Position numbers and translations under genes: made by a program. From assembly GCA_027596035.1 (NCBI GenBank), contig JADGJA010000548.1:1-15387 (forward strand): 15,387 bases of DNA, written 5' to 3'. This DNA comes from Thoreauomyces humboldtii. Lineage: Eukaryota > Chytridiomycota > Chytridiomycetes > Spizellomycetales > Powellomycetaceae. The notes under the pieces are model-generated. The model was not told where the DNA came from and did not search any database. It saw only the letters and a program-made list of their open reading frames with translations. Positions 15,064 through 15,387 of this stretch are shown in pieces (the first letter of the stretch is position 1; each line of letters opens with the position of its first letter).

Positions 15064-15387
15064 CCAGCCTCTGGATGAGTCGTTTCCGAGCCGCTCTACC
15101 CTCCCTGCGCACACACAAGCACAGTACAAAGAATAAAAAAAAAGGGGAATCGTTAAATCGACGGTGCCTTCGTTATGTACACGGTGTTTTGGACCGTATC
15201 TTATGCATACGGTACAAATCTTGCATGCAGTGGACAGCTCGGCTGTGCCACGGACAGGATCTTGGGCGTACGGTGTCCAGGATACTCCCAAGTCTCCGGC
15301 CACAACGCGTGTACATGCCCCAAGAAAGCCGCTGAGATGGACGGAGAGGAGATTGGCCTTTTGAGTGCAGAAGACACAGAGGAGCAT
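15064..15387. other. No supported gene; open minus frame at the right edge
   Basis: A minus-strand frame is open from the window edge (15387) to 14857, but half of it is the tandem repeat and the rest has no motif. An A-rich run (AATAAAAAAAAAGGGG) lies near 15133. Nothing else is seen. Confidence 0.4.

Noticed and set aside
14857..15387. A 176-residue minus-strand ORF open at the right edge
   Set aside because: About a third of it is the tandem repeat at 14767-15063, whose units (118 and 129 bp) shift frame. The rest has no recognisable character.

Overview
The window looks like nuclear DNA of a fungus or a fungus-like eukaryote. I see short spliceosomal introns (59-69 nt, two near 130 nt, one of 222 nt) with GTAAGT or GTACGT donors, CTGAC/TACTAAC branch sites and pyrimidine-tract CAG acceptors. 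Pyrimidine-rich leaders precede start codons, base composition is moderately GC-rich, and no bacterial operon structure is visible. A species cannot be named from the sequence. The region is accessory in character: gene-poor, full of tandem and dispersed duplications, and littered with broken gene copies. No reverse transcriptase, transposase, tRNA, CRISPR array or household gene was recognised.

Layout. 1-1350 (minus strand) holds three broken, rearranged members of one unrecognised gene family, head to tail. 1364-1470 is a G-rich minisatellite. 2242-2705 is a tandem repeat with two conserved hairpins, followed by a scrap of coiled-coil coding sequence. 2986-3460 is an orphan block with hairpins and weak rRNA-like words. 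3615-3944 is a 165-bp tandem duplication that leads into a segment of about 930 bp (4009-4945), which recurs in the same orientation at 13727-14655. Each copy of that segment carries a spliced micro-gene starting MANVDDNAMA. 5300-6950 holds low-confidence ORFs, and 6950-8130 holds nothing I can support.

8191-9389 (minus) is the one intact gene. It is a three-exon member of the family seen broken at the left edge, predicted at 304 residues with a nuclear-type basic patch, an acidic run, expandable low-complexity linkers and a conserved C-terminal domain. Its upstream flank gives way to 9740-11700, two adjoining degenerate tandem arrays whose minus strand keeps a remarkably open frame and looks like a decayed repeat-protein gene. 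12700-12777 is a 31-bp repeat. 13197-13764 is a promoter and multi-intron leader with a duplicated exon-intron unit, feeding the second MANVDDNAMA copy. 14767-15063 is another tandem repeat.

The most notable thing is the modular gene family. The intact copy supplies the exon map, and the broken copies show exon loss, exon fusion, in-frame triplication of a C-terminal motif, and one copy attached to a two-helix membrane segment. The function is unknown.
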